Source of the DNA: Gari tellinella
Lineage: Eukaryota; Mollusca; Bivalvia; Cardiida; Psammobiidae
DNA length: 64,000 nucleotides
Reading direction: 5' to 3'
Assembly (NCBI GenBank): GCA_922989275.2
Contig: OV277856.1
Coordinates: 53,887,358-53,951,357 of the forward strand
Of this stretch, positions 12,241 through 24,085 are shown piece after piece. A program made the position numbers and the translations under genes. Numbering within the stretch: position 1 is the stretch's first letter; every line of letters starts with the position of its first letter. The notes beneath the pieces are model-generated. The model ran no database searches. It saw only the letters and a program-made list of their open reading frames with translations, and was not told where the DNA came from.

Positions 12241-13426
12241 ATGGCAATTACCGTATTTGATGTCAAAATAAGACCCATTGTCATTTTTCCATGTCGTAGA
12301 ATAACCCCGCCGTGGTTCATTGGATGCTTCTATGTTGTACAATATACTGTCAATAATCCAATCAATTTTCATAGTCACATGCCGCAATGTTTCTGTTGCG
12401 ACACATTGTTAGATGATGAATGATATTGGAACCGATGTAAATATTACAAATACATGTTCTTTAAAAGGGGGATACATATTTGCACTCGTTCACGTAACGT
12501 TTATTGGTATGGAGTACCACTGATAGACTGTAAACTACGCTCAATGAATTGTCACATATTTTCAAGAATAGAAACAGGCTAAGGAGTAAAAGGTTAAATA
12601 ATCAGGTCTGACATAATGCATCTAACAGACAATGTATTTTAAACTTTAATGATGTTATGTCCAACAGTAACATTTATACATTTTGTCTTGGTAATTAGCA
12701 GTAATTCAATTAAGAAGTATACAGGAAACAAAGACATGCCATTTCATATAACAGGTTTAATATGTAGAAAGCACTTCAAAGAGCTTTGTACAAAACTTTT
12801 GGTCTGTATTTACTTTTTGCTCCATAGGCAAGCTTGCAAATTAGCTACGTTTAACTGTGATTAAGGCAGGACAATGCATACAGCAATATGAATTTTATGC
12901 AGAAAGCTCATGTATGCTTTCTGCTTTACACTCATTTTGTTGTTAGCTGACGCCTGTAATTAAAACTATTATTGGATTTTATTATCTTAATCTTATTTGC
13001 AGATGTAGGTGCAGGCGGCCTGAGGCGCTACTGTGGAGGAAAGGGTTAAGGGCTCACTTGCTTACAAAAGTATACTTCCTTACCCAGTGGGCACTATAAA
13101 AAGGCTGTGACTTTTCAAACTGTAAACTTGCATCCATGTATTCTTAAGTTTAGAATCTTTGATTATTTAGTTGACAAAGAACTTGTAAATGATAACCTAT
13201 CAGTTATATATGATATGCTTATTAGTTATTTTTCAGTAATTTTTTTGACTGTTATCAAAATGTAATGTGTGATGTAATGCATTACTTTGCCAACGTACTT
13301 GTAATTTAATACATTACAAATGTAAACGTAATAATAATTGTAATATAATACACTCTTTAGCAATGTAATTGGTGCCACTTGTTATGTAATGTATAACTTT
13401 CTCAAGTAATTCACACCATGCCTGTT

Positions 13427-13575
13427 CCCGCCCCACCGGCCTGCATACTCCATGACTGAATTACTACCTTAACTTATTTATAAATAAGATGTCCACGAAT
13501 TATACCACAGACCCGCAGCCACCTTGTTTCCCTACCATCAGTATCCAACAGATAGGCACAAGGTTAACGTAACCC
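13427..13575 (-). repeat. Relic of the LINE 3' UTR
   Basis: Shares the order CCACCGGCC...CCATGACTGAAATTAC-like, AAGATGTCCACGAATTATACC and ACAGATAGGCA with 4430-4590. Strongly diverged. Confidence 0.5.
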
Positions 13576-13944
13576 ATCGGGAACAGCATTTAGTATACTG
13601 TACGTTTCCATGGCGCGCTTATCATAAGTCTGAATTTTGACTTGTTTATCATCTAAATTTTATATATCTTTTAACTTATTCACACCTTAAACTTCAAGTG
13701 GACAATGCAATTTTTTTTCTAGATATGTCAAGTCAACTTTTGACTAGCTAGAGTTGTTTTATACAATATATTTCAAAACTGACATATATTGCAATCTTAT
13801 CAGAGAGCTCCTTTGGGATTAGTCTGATCTGGGTCTACACGGTTTACAAAGGACAAATGTACTATTGCTAGGTAGACTGTTTGTAAATGACTAATATACT
13901 CGTCGCAAGGGTCCAATGGGTTAAACTGTGTCTGTTAATTGCTC

Positions 13945-14170
13945 AAGAGGGGTGGGGTCATTTTTCGATGGGGGTCGATATATTTCAGGAGGGGTCAAAA
14001 CACTTCATGAGGGGAGTCATAGTACTATGACCGGGGGGTCAAATTTCGACGTCGAATTATGACCGGGGGGTCATTGTACGATATCGGAAAATGACCGGGG
14101 GACATTCTACGTCGTCGAATTTTGACCGGGGGGTCATTTTTCGATGGGGGTCAAAATACTTCGTTACACC
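13945..14170. repeat. Right terminal array of GGGGGTCA units
   Basis: GACCGGGGGGTCA occurs several times, with GACGTCGAATT and TTTTCGATGGGGGTC. It is the inverse of the left end of the 3.2-kb element. Confidence 0.7.
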
Positions 14171-14717
14171 GGCACTTGAAGACGCTTCAGTCTTTCCTGT
14201 ACTGTGAATGGATTATACAGGTCGTTATTGTACCGTTTCCATTGTCTAGGTGTCGCAAAAGGCTGTACGTAGTCCAGAGTCTTTGTCGATGCCAGTATAC
14301 GAGGTTGTCCATTACCATTCACGGGAACAATATACCAGTTGGGCATGAAATCTGTCCTTGCAATGGACCATACTGATGATATCAATGTTATGATACGCTC
14401 CTCACCTGGCTGGATCGCTACAAACCCACTAACAGGCTCAAATGTATAAAGGTCACCTTGAATCATGCCAACCTTAACATGTTCAGTGTCAAGAATAACA
14501 GTTTTATTATTTGGAAATACGCCTGGGAAGAGTAAGAAGGTGTTATGGAAGAACACTCTCCAGCCAGAGGTTGGGATCGGCGTGTTTCCGGTATTATTCA
14601 GAGTAATTTTGACGTCGTGGGATTGTCCATTTCTAGCAAGATTGTCGACAACTTCTGCTTTGACATTTATGTCTGTAGCTAGTCGATCAATGTCGCCTTG
14701 GTTCAAACAGATAACTC
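14171..14717 (-). pseudogene. HEX-2 exon 2, upstream part (CHB_HEX-like domain)
   Basis: The acceptor is ACTTTCAG, and the frame starts GA/GTT as in HEX-1. It encodes VICLNQGDIDRLATDINV, then SGWRVFFHNTFLLFPG, MIQGDLYTFEPVSGF, RTDFMPNWYIVPV and ends RLKRLQVP. The exon is cut after 547 nt by the 3.2-kb element; the next codons read GTG TAA. Confidence 0.85.
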
Positions 14718-14765
14718 CTGAAAGTAGATTTTAATAACTAGAGCTTAAAACATCATGGCTTGTTC

Positions 14766-15148
14766 AAATACACTGTCCTGTGCCCCCTCTCAACAACGGC
14801 CCTCTGAACATCGATTCCTTCCTTACAACAACGCTCGATGCTGTTCCTTAACAATATTTTTATGTCTAGCATTTTCACTGATGCAATATTTTCTGCTTAA
14901 AATTGTCGTTGTCCGTTCAATCTCAAAGATACGTTTAGCACATTTTTACAGAAGAAACATAAAGACGTTTGGCAAACAGTTTGAATCTAGATAACACGCC
15001 ACGTTACGCACGCGGCGTCTGACTTGGTTCAATCAGTTTACAAAATTGTAGTCTGTGGCTATGAATATCTTCTCCCTACAACGACTCCCTTCGAAAAACG
15101 CACGCGATATTTGTTTCCCATTGGATGTTTTAGAGATAGAACATTGTA
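14766..15148. repeat. MITE family D copy (degenerate)
   Basis: CCTCTCAACAACGGCCCTCT at the left; TAACAATATTTTTATGTCTA and ATTGTCGTTGTCCG follow. A decayed A/C/D-type core lies near 14970-15045, and the right half has CCCTACAACGACTCCCTTCG. It lies upstream of HEX-2 exon 2. Confidence 0.65.
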
Positions 15149-15459
15149 TTACCTTTCTTATACCTGTACCAAACTATTTACTGTTACTTATATACCAGAA
15201 TGTACTTGTCGCAAGATCTATGCAAAGCATCACCATTAGTGGAAAGACGTTATTCCTTCCAATTAAACGCGTATGTGCGTATATTTTATTCATTGCAAAA
15301 AAGTATTGAATCTGGTCAGACGCCGGGTATCTCTTCATTTCAACACATTGCATTTGCACTTATCTTCGTTTCCCCTGATAAAAATACAGGTGCTTACTTG
15401 AGTGCTCTTTATCTATCATTTTTAATAAACGAGTTGACTAAAATACTATCAGTTTGAGT

Positions 15460-17320
15460 CATCGATTTTATCAAAAATGGTAAGTAATGAGCACGAATGT
15501 GAGATTTTATTTTTCACATTTGTTTGACCGCTAAATGCAGCGATTGTGGATGAACAGATTGAACCGGAACCCAAACAACGATATTTCACATGTGGAATAC
15601 GAAATTTATATAATGCCTTTGTGCCTCTCTCAGACAGCAACTTATGTGATAAATACCGCTTCTAAACTGTAAATTGAATATAGGCAAGAAAATGTGATAT
15701 TGTTGAATACAGAAGGAGCTTCTGCTTAAGGGTGTTTTAAACTCATAAATATGTGAACTTTTCAAAGTGTATAAAACACTCTATCATGATTTTGTTTTGC
15801 AGAGATTTGTAAGATGAAAATAATAAAGTACATAATGGTGTACAAAAGTTGGCTCTACGATCAAGATTTGATTTTTCTTATTTTGTCCTTTTTAAAGAAG
15901 CCGCTGCAGTAAAATTTAAATCAGATGAAAATAAAAATGGTAATTTTGTTTTGTATTATTCATTCCATGTTTGTGGTAGTTTTTCCTCACAGAAAACTAT
16001 TTTAAGTGAAATCCGGCAGCAAATTTGAAATTTCAGAAGCCCGAAATATCATTGAAATGGTACTATTTTGTAAATTTTGTAAAGGGAGATAACTCCCTTT
16101 TTTAATAACTCAAAAGTTTCAACACTAACCTATCAATTTCTTTTCATATTTTGAATTGCCTATTTATAGGCTTTTATCTGGTATAATATAATGAAAAGTT
16201 AGATACTAGAAATATGTTTATTTGCTATTTTTCATAAAACAATTATTTTTTAAAATATCATTACCTATTAAAACCATGCTGTTGTTCAGAGATTCATACC
16301 TTTTACAAATCTAGTGCCTATTTGTTCTTGATTTGGTTTCTTTATGTACAAATACTTCCATATACAAGAAATACATAATTAAAAATCAAAATCACCATGT
16401 TTATTTTTTATCTAAAATGGATTTGACTGAAGCTTTTACATTAGACTTGAAAAAAATTGAGAATAAGTCCGATTTTTCATTTATCATTAACAGCTCTTCC
16501 AAAATAACCATGAAAGAAAAAAAAGATGGATACTTTGAAATTTTCACTATTAAGTTTGATACACCCTTTAATCGAGAAAGACTGTACACAGCGATAATGG
16601 AGACAAAACATACAACCTCTTTCAACGACATATTGAAGTAGACGAAACAAGTTTTGTTTGGTTAATTACTATAGAAACCTATCCAAGCAACATCCTCTCA
16701 CCAAAAGACATCGTCATACATGCACATTGTTATAATAATACTAGACTTTGCAGTGGGTATACTTATAATAATTAGCTAAGGAGATCCATCTGCTGTACTT
16801 TCAGCCTGCTTTAGGCAACTTTCTGTCTACAACTGAAAACGACTTATGGGGAAAAGGGTTTACATATATATCCTACTTTATTACAAAAACACATACATGT
16901 ATGCATTCCTAATCACTGCTTTACCCCGATACACTGTAAATGTGCAATTATTTTGGATCCTGGTGAAACTGCGTGTAGCACGGCGTCTGATCAGGATCGA
17001 AACTGTTTAAAATATTATAATATTCTGTAATTCAATTACCTAAATTTTATAAATTTAAATAATAAAAGCAGACAATAACTGTTCAAAATTGATGACGTCA
17101 TTGCTTTTAAGTGATTCAGTTAAAAAAGTCTAAATGAGATCGGGCCACCCTGAGTTCGACAAATCGTCAACACATCCTTGAACATTTAAATGCCCTTACT
17201 GGAAGAAACATGACAACGCACCCATAAAGTAATGCAACATGGCAAGATAAGATGTTGGATATAGACGCACATCACATTTCTTTCTTTTTTCAGTTCAATA
17301 TTTTATTGTCTCCGTGAATA
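15460..17320. other. Unassigned AT-rich region
   Basis: Mostly unassigned. A half copy of family B is at about 16772-16862 (TTTCAGCCTGCTTTAGGCA), and a decayed core like that of families A, C and D is at about 16945-17010. An open frame at 16333-16641 is Lys/Ile/Phe-rich and not recognised. Confidence 0.4.
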
Positions 17321-17324
17321 GGTG

Positions 17325-17575
17325 TACAGTGGAGAATCTGTTATTCTTTCCCAATAAACGCGTTTACGCTAAAAACTATTATTTGCAGTGCAAACAGTTT
17401 GGAGCCAGATCAGACACCGGGTAACCCGGCGTCTGATCAGGCTCCAAACTGTTTGCCACCAAGATAAACAAGAAATATCAGAATTGTCCAAAAGTTGTTC
17501 TTTTCTACGTTTTAGCGCTTTGCGTTTGCGTACGTTTGCGTTTAAACGGGAAAGAATAACAGATTCTCCACTGTA
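17325..17575 (+). repeat. MITE family A copy 1 (full length)
   Basis: TA-flanked with ends CAGTGGAGAATCTGTTATTC and its inverse. Inside the ends are CCCAATAAACGCG on the left and GTTTGCGTTTAAACGGGAAA on the right. The central palindrome is AAACAGTTTGGAGCC, AGACACCGGGT/ACCCGGCGTCT, GGCTCCAAACTGTTT. TA duplication and CAGT ends suggest a Tc1/mariner-type MITE (inference). Confidence 0.9.
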
Positions 17576-17639
17576 TGTGGGTCGGAGTTCCATCCCACCC
17601 TGCACCTTACAATACAAAGTAAACATGTAAATCTTCAAA

Positions 17640-20600
17640 TTTATTGAACATAATTTGTGTGTGTATGAATAAAGAAAAGAAAGAGGAAAGAAATAGAAAA
17701 TAAAAAGTGTGCTGAAAATAACATGACAGATATGAAGACATGCCTCTATTTTATACTAGGAGTGTTTCACGCTTTATTCAATTGGTATACATTGTAACTT
17801 ATGCCAATAGACTATACATTTTTCCAACTATTTCGCATTTGACTTCAAAGTCTTCTTTTGTATTATTTTTATTGCTATTAGACCTATTTGTATCAATATT
17901 GTGTTCCAAGTATCTTTTAAGGAGTTTTTTCGCAGTTATAGAATAAACGGAGATTACAAAAACTTCAGAGATCATTTTCACGTAACTTTAGAGTAAACAC
18001 GTATGTGTAGTCTTTGGCGTATTCTTACTTGTAACCAGTGTAAGTTACTGTCTTTTGTCGTGTGGAAAGGTAAGCTACAAAATAGACTCCATTGACATTC
18101 TATAAAAGTATAGTGTGAGTTCCACTTTTCCTTGCTTGTAGGTTCATCATTATTTAAATTTAGGATGTCATAGAAGACTCTACTACCAGACTTACTATTA
18201 AAGACTCGTTCAAAAAGGTGAGGTATAAATGGAAGGCGGACGTCATGTTCCGGGTCTGTGCTACTATAGGTGTTTACATATTTTGATACTAGTTTTGTAA
18301 TTCCAATGAAGAATAAACTGTTCACTTTGATGTTGTGCAATTGCTCAAATTCGTCTAAAGTAAGTATTTTATTATTTTTGTATAAGTCATTCGTATATCG
18401 TATTCCCTTTTCGTACCATGATTTTAAAAAGATAGATTTACCTCCAATTTGTGGAGGTTATAAAATAGAAACCATTTTAGACAGTATTCTTTATGTTTAA
18501 CCAGTAATAGATAGGAAGTATACGCTCTTAAAATGTCTTTCCAAAATATATTATTTGTTTTGTGTGATGCTTTTTCTGTATAATACTGGCCGCTATTTGT
18601 AAGTTTTTCAATATTTAAAAAGTGATTTGTTAACGTAGTCCAGGAGGCCTCTGTTTGATAAAGCCTCTGTATCCATGTACACTTCAAACCATCAATAAAA
18701 TTATGCGTGTTTATCATTCTAAGGCCACCTTCCTCATAGTCTATAATAATTACGCTTTTTAGCTTTTTACGCTTTTTAGCTCACCTCAAGATAAGCTTTT
18801 GTGGTCAGTCAATATCCAGCGTCCGTCGTGCGTCGTGCCTCAACAATTTGTTCAAACATCTTCTTCTTTCGACGTCGTTAAAAGAATTTGAAACCACACA
18901 GAACTCTGGTTTCCATGGCAACCAATGTGAAAAATAAGAAAATCTTAAACAATCTTCTTGTCAAAATATCACAAGGGCTAGAGCTTATATATTTGTCAAG
19001 CTTTTTTCAAAATTTAGCCCTGGGGTCAAAATTGACCCGCCCTGGGAAGGGGGGGGGGGTCACCGTTTTACATTGAATTATATAGTGAAATGTTCAAACA
19101 TCTTTTTCTCTGAAATCAATATGGCCAGAGCTTTGATATTTGGCATAGTGAATTTTCCAGAGGTCCTACATATATATTGTTGAATTGGTTCTGGTCTGTT
19201 GCATATCTGGGTCACCGAAGCTAAAAATAGATTTTTTCAATGAAAACGTATAACATCTTCTTGTCTGAAACCATAATACATAGCATTGTCTACAGGTCAT
19301 CTTTCAAAGTTGTTCAAATTTTGCCCCTGGTGTCAAAATTGTCTCCGCCCCAGGGGGTCACCGTTTGACATTGAGTTATATAGTGAAATGTTCAAACATC
19401 TTTTACTCAGGAACCAATATGGCCAGAGCTTTGATATTTGGCATGGTGTAACATGCAGAGATCCTTCACATATACTGTTGAATTGGTTCCGGTCGGTTGC
19501 ATAACTGTGTCACCGGAGCTAAAATAGATTTTTTAAAATGAAAACTTCAAAAGTCTTCTCGTCTGAAACCATAATACTCTGAGCTTAGACATTTTGCACG
19601 TAGCATTGTTTACAGGTTCTCTTTCAAAGTTGTTCAAATTTTGCCACCTGGGTCAAAATTGTCCCCGCCCCGGGGGTCGCCGTTTTACGTTGAATTATAT
19701 AGCGAAATGTTCAAACATCTTTTTCTCAGAAACCATTATGACCAGATCTTTGATATTTGGCATGGTGTAACTTCCAAAAGTCCTACACATGTATTGTTGA
19801 ATTGGTTTCGGTCTGCTGTATATCTGGGTCACCGTCGCTTAAAATAGAATTTGTCAATGAAAACTTCAAAAACATTCTTGTCTGAAACCATAATACACTG
19901 AGCTTAGATATTTTGCACATAGCATTGTCTACAGGTCCTCCTTCAAATTCATTGAAATTTAAGCCCTGGGGTAAAAATTTACCCGCTTCAGGGGTCACCG
20001 TTTTGCAAAGAGTTATATATATAGTGAAATGTTCAAACATCGTTTACTTAGAAACCAATATGGCCAGAGCTTTGATATTTGACATGGTGTATCATCTAGA
20101 GGTCCTTCATATGTATTGTTGAATTGGTTCCGCTCTGATGCATATCTGGCTCACCGGAGCTAAAAATAGATTTTTTCAATGAAAACTTAAAAAATCTTCT
20201 TGCTTGAAATCACTTGATCCGCCTTAGTGTCACCATGGTCAGGTGAGCGATCAAGGGCCATTCTGGCGCTCTTGTTTGTTTTTTGTGCAGGCCCTTTCCA
20301 AAGGTAGTTATAAAATATTTCATTTAAGTTTTTTAAAATGCTCTCATTTGGATCCGGTAACGCAATGCATAGATGGTTCAATAGAGGTAAAAAGGGGGTT
20401 TTGTCATTGTTGTTTTTCCGATTGGAGAGATAAATCTTCTGTTCCAAAACTGTATAATTTGTTTTAGAGAATTTATCTTTTCTTCATAGTTTAATTTATT
20501 CATTTTGTCTAAATCAATATCGAATGTAACACCAAGTAGCTTAAACTCTTGATTGCCCACACTAGTTTGAACTTTGTTTTAATTGATTCTGCACTATACC

Positions 20601-20775
20601 TTTTTTACCAAACAAAATTACATGTGTTTCATCAAAATTTACATTTAGTCCCGAGAGTCTTGTAAAAGCACTTAGTTCATTCAGTTTTGGCTGAGGGATA
20701 TTGCTGACCAATCTAATATGATTGACGTGTCATCCGCGAACTGGGACAGTATATGTTTCGTGCCGTTTATATAGT
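17640..20775 (-). mobile_element. L1/Tx1-like LINE relic, split by a tandem-repeat element
   Basis: Reading the minus strand from 20765: QFADDTSIIL (RT catalytic motif), then with frameshifts EFKLLGVTFDIDLDKMNKL, ISPIGKTTMTK, LNHLCIALPDPNE and IFYNYLWKGP. After the inserted block (18770-20275) it resumes at SVIIIDYEEGGLRMINTHNF, then GLKCTWIQRLY, FWKDILRAY and a C-terminal segment. It is a 5'-truncated, broken copy. The clade assignment rests on the LLGVTF...SPIGK...ALPNP order and is inferred. Confidence 0.75.
18770..20275. mobile_element. Tandem-repeat-bearing element inside the LINE relic (period about 310 bp)
   Basis: It begins TTTTTAGCTCACCTCAAG and ends GTCAGGTGAGCGATC...GCGCTCTTGTTT. 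About four units carry GTGAAATGTTCAAACATC (near 19085, 19385, 19703 and 20025), TGGCCAGAGCTTTGATATTT, TGTTGAATTGGTTCCG and CTGGGTCACC. It interrupts the LINE between WKGPAQK and KSVIII. Its outer ends resemble those of 2780-3605. Confidence 0.7.
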
Positions 20776-20779
20776 TAGG

Positions 20780-21342
20780 CCTTGTAGGCCACATCACATT
20801 TCTTAATACAGTTTATACATGTTCATCCTCATACCTTTCACAGCAAATCAACTATTCTTATCTACAATCCTGTCCTATATGTTCGCAACGTTACGCCAAG
20901 AGGCTTGTTTCCGGCATTATTTACGAGAACGAATCCGCCTTGCAACCGTAAGGAGAAACTATGAATATGTATTTTTGACGTCATTTACGACGTTCGATTA
21001 CCAATGGTAGCGGGAGACAGTATTTTAAGACAGTATTTTTTCCCAATGGGTCTGACAGTATTTCTATGGCACTGTGGCCTATGGGAGATTAACATTGTAA
21101 ATAAAATTGAGGTATAATAATCCAATATATGATTGTTTCGAGAGATGTAGCAGATAGTGCTTGGCCAGGGAATTAAGAATAATTTAATAAATCTTCAGTG
21201 AAAATGGCGTCTAAATTTGTATTGATACTTTCGTTGGTATCATTGATATAAACATATTGAAGAGCAGGGGTGCGTTCGGTTAACCTTGTTTATATCTGTA
21301 TTTTGACTCGCTGAGGTACGATCGTTTCCTTTTGAGCATTAT
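20780..21342. other. Unassigned
   Basis: No repeat or coding similarity was recognised. Confidence 0.4.
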
Positions 21343-21541
21343 ACAGTCGAACTTCGATATCTCGAACTCGGTAATGTCGAACATACCCGTATTTTAAAGT
21401 TAAAACGCGGCTAAGCCGCGTTTTAACTTTGAAACACGGGTATGTTCACCTAAACAAAGCTTGAATTAAGGCAAATTCATGTTTCGAAATATCGGATAAT
21501 TCGAGATAAGCGAGTTCGAGATATCGAAGTTCGACTGTATA
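21343..21541. repeat. MITE family E copy 1
   Basis: TA-flanked. The ends are CAGTCGAACTTCGATATCTC and GAGATATCGAAGTTCGACTG. The central palindrome is AAAGTTAAAACGCGGCTAAG against CTTAGCCGCGTTTTAACTTT. These ends look pogo/Tigger-like (inference). Confidence 0.85.
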
Positions 21542-21544
21542 TTA

Positions 21545-22865
21545 CTTTAGTACTGTGAACAGTAAGTTAAATTGACTGCCTTCTCTTGTCAGTTTATGTT
21601 ATTATTCTATTTTATCAGATGTTTTTACAAAGTCAATCATTGTGCAACATCATTTGCCATTCTTATTCAGAACCTTTTAAAATTAATGTGAAGATTGAAA
21701 ATACAATCTACAGTCGACGTACCTTTTTGAAAAACGAAATGAGTGTTACTTAAAAATTACATATTCTTCTGACCAATATAGTACACATTGGGAAATTGAA
21801 TTAAATAACGATTTCAGTGCATGCTTTTTAACAAATATCTTCGGAAGCTGTACCAGGGTTATAATTTGGTGCTAAACATCATTTTTTACTGTTTAAAGTA
21901 CAGAAAACCTCTCTACTACGACCACTAAAAAGACGGCGAATTTATTGTTTAAAATACAGGCGACCGCTTAATGCAAGGTCAAGGCGATATAAAACATGTG
22001 ATATAAGAACAGAACAGAGCAGAATTTTCTTTCAACTTGTACATAAACGTACCTCGTTGATACATACATTCTATATAATAGAATAACGGTCACCTACCAA
22101 GCAAAGTTTCACATTTATCCGAACAGAGCAAATATCACACAATGTCAATAAAATTAAGTAGCTTAAACATGTAATGCAATGACCATATATTTTAAGATAA
22201 TCATTATCTCATTAACAAATACGTGTACAAGATACAAACTTTTGCTTTTTATTACCAATCAAGTAGAAAGTTACCAATCGTATCGTTTCATACATGTATG
22301 CGCGACAGATCACTGCTGACTGTGATGTCATATACGACCGATGCTTTGTTGATATTTAGATATTTTTCTATTGACATCGTACGCTGATTCAGTTACTTAC
22401 ACCGTCTTTTGTTAAAAAGTTGTTTCTATAACTTCCTGGGGGAAAAGCACCTTGTGTGAACTGTTTTGATAAACGAAACACATACGCGTTGACAAACTTT
22501 TGTACTAAAGTATAAACTACCTGAGCGAATACTGATTAGTTTTCAGGTGGTTTTTTTTATCTTAAATAGTGTTCATAAGACCTGCTATTTGCAAACAACA
22601 TCAACGACAAAACACGTGATCTAAAGCACAATCCACGTGAAATCCACGTGAAAAACAGTGCATTATGCAAATGTTATGTCCTGGAACAACTGTATCTGAG
22701 TCTATATTGTTATCGTAGTTGTAAATGAGTTACGGTTGATTCTGGTAACATTTTGAACTGTTTCAGTGCACATTGGTTCATTTAACTTGGACTTGCATGT
22801 ACATATAAGATCTCGATAAGACACCGGATAACACATCATCTGACCTGGGACAAAACTGTCTGTTT
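21545..22865. other. Mostly unassigned; decayed family F copy
   Basis: About 21898-22110 looks like a decayed family F element: AAAACCTCTCTACTACGACC, CAGGCGACCGCTTAATGCAA, CAGAGCAGAATTTTC. Nothing else was recognised. Confidence 0.4.
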
Positions 22866-22871
22866 CTCGTA

Positions 22872-23395
22872 CAGTGGAGAAGACGGTATTCTTTGCCGTC
22901 TAAACGCAATTGAAACGAAAACGCAATGCACTAAAATGGAGAAAATGACATTATTTTGATCATTCTAACTATTCATTTCAAACCCGATGTCTGATCTGGC
23001 TCCAAACTCTTTGTATTGGAAATGATAGTTTTAGCGTAAACGCGTTTATTTGGGAAAGACTATCGTTTTCTCTACTGTAGCACTGTTGCTTCATTGAAAA
23101 TACAGACGATGTTTCTCAAATCGACTATAAGTTGGCAGTGGACGAGTTAATATATATTTAAAACATATAAAGCATGCCTTTGCACAATTAGTGGGGGAGA
23201 CGTTATTCTTTTCCCAATAAACGCCTTTACGATTGAACTTTGTTTTTCATTTTCAAACAGTCTTATGAATCTCCAAACATTCTACCATTTTAATAGTCAT
23301 AAGTGTCGAAACTATGACATTATCTCTAGTTCAGTAGATCACGCTTGCGTTTTGTTAGCGTTTAAAAGGGAAATAATTACGTATTCTCCAATGCA
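22872..23395. repeat. Two decayed family A copies
   Basis: 22872-23082 has TACAGTGGAGAAGACGGTAT at the left, GGCTCCAAACTCTTTG in the middle, and GCGTAAACGCGTTTATTTGG at the right, ending TCTACTGTA. 23190-23395 has GACGTTATTCTTTTCCCAAT, AACGCCTTTACG and a decayed far end. Confidence 0.6.
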
Positions 23396-23959
23396 CATGT
23401 AGTATATGTCTAGTAGATTACATATTTAATTTCGACAACAATTTCAACACGCATCTACTGTTTATAAATATTTGCTTTGCTATAAGCATCATTTATGATG
23501 TTTAATGCAATTTAAGATTCATTAATTGATTTACTTAATGCAAGTAGATGTTATTTTATTGCAACGTACAGCTATTATGTCAGAGGCAGCTATTTTGGAG
23601 CCGGGTCAGACGCCGAATAACGTTAAATGAGTCGATGTCATGATTTTGCTACATGTATTTGTATTAATATGGTGGTCCTTATTTTCCGTTTAACGTCTTT
23701 CCCCATTGTTTACGAGAAAACATCTTACCGGTAATTAAGATGGTAATAACTATCCACTTGCCCGTCATGTCCATCATGCCCGAATACTGTCAACACAGCA
23801 AATTAGCAATACTTCTAATACACTGTGACGTTAGTACACCGCATTTAACAAATGATAAGCTTCTTATAAGTTACAGGTGCCTAGACCTTAAGATAACGGA
23901 CTTGGCGTACGTCAAACACTGTGAATTGCGCATGCGCGCATACAGCGACATGTACGACC

Positions 23960-24085
23960 AGAAATGGACATACAGTAAAAGCGTTAGACATAATTGTCTT
24001 TTTAAGGGAACTACGACAATAGTCGTTGTAAAGAGGGAATAGTTGTTAGGAGGGCTGTTGATTGATGGAAGCACTGTAATAGGGT
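23960..24085. repeat. MITE family D end fragment
   Basis: AAAAGCGTTAGACATAATTG, ACGACAATAGTCGTTGTAAA, GGGAATAGTTGTTAGGAGGG and GAAGCACTGTA match the inverted left half of family D. Confidence 0.6.

Larger units (their letters stand above)
10994..14170. mobile_element. 3,177-bp element with terminal inverted repeats inserted in HEX-2 exon 2
   Basis: The left end GGTGTAACGAAGTATTTTGA is the exact inverse of the right end TCAAAATACTTCGTTACACC. The inverted homology continues (CCCCCATCGAAAA) into arrays of TGACC/GGTCA units. Removing 10994-14170 restores a 560-nt exon. Because the ends are palindromic at the junction, a 2-bp CG duplication and a blunt insertion give the same ancestral sequence. 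No transposase ORF was seen. The interior holds a B-like MITE (11495-11735), (AAAC)n at 11907-11930, a unit array (11990-12240), a LINE 3' UTR relic (13427-13575) and an uncategorised hairpin region. Confidence 0.75.
545..14717 (-). pseudogene. HEX-2: disrupted tandem copy of the GH20 hexosaminidase
   Basis: A second copy in the same direction, downstream of HEX-1. Exons seen: 14717-14171 plus 10993-10981 (one exon split by an insertion), 8889-8760, 7507-7089 and 657 to about 545. The complete exons have the same lengths and phases as HEX-1. Splice sites and reading frames in exons 3 and 4 look intact, so decay is recent or the gene is partly functional. The insertion brings an in-frame TAA after RLQVPV, and exon 5 loses similarity after FYSLAE. 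The catalytic Asp-Glu exon would lie beyond the left edge, if it exists. Confidence 0.75.

Noticed and set aside
16333..16641. Open frame of 102 residues on the plus strand
   Set aside because: Lys/Ile/Phe-rich as expected from AT-rich DNA, with no recognised motif and no splice context. Kept only as part of an unassigned region.
23740..24042. Open frame of 100 residues on the plus strand
   Set aside because: Its last third is a family D MITE end and no domain was recognised.
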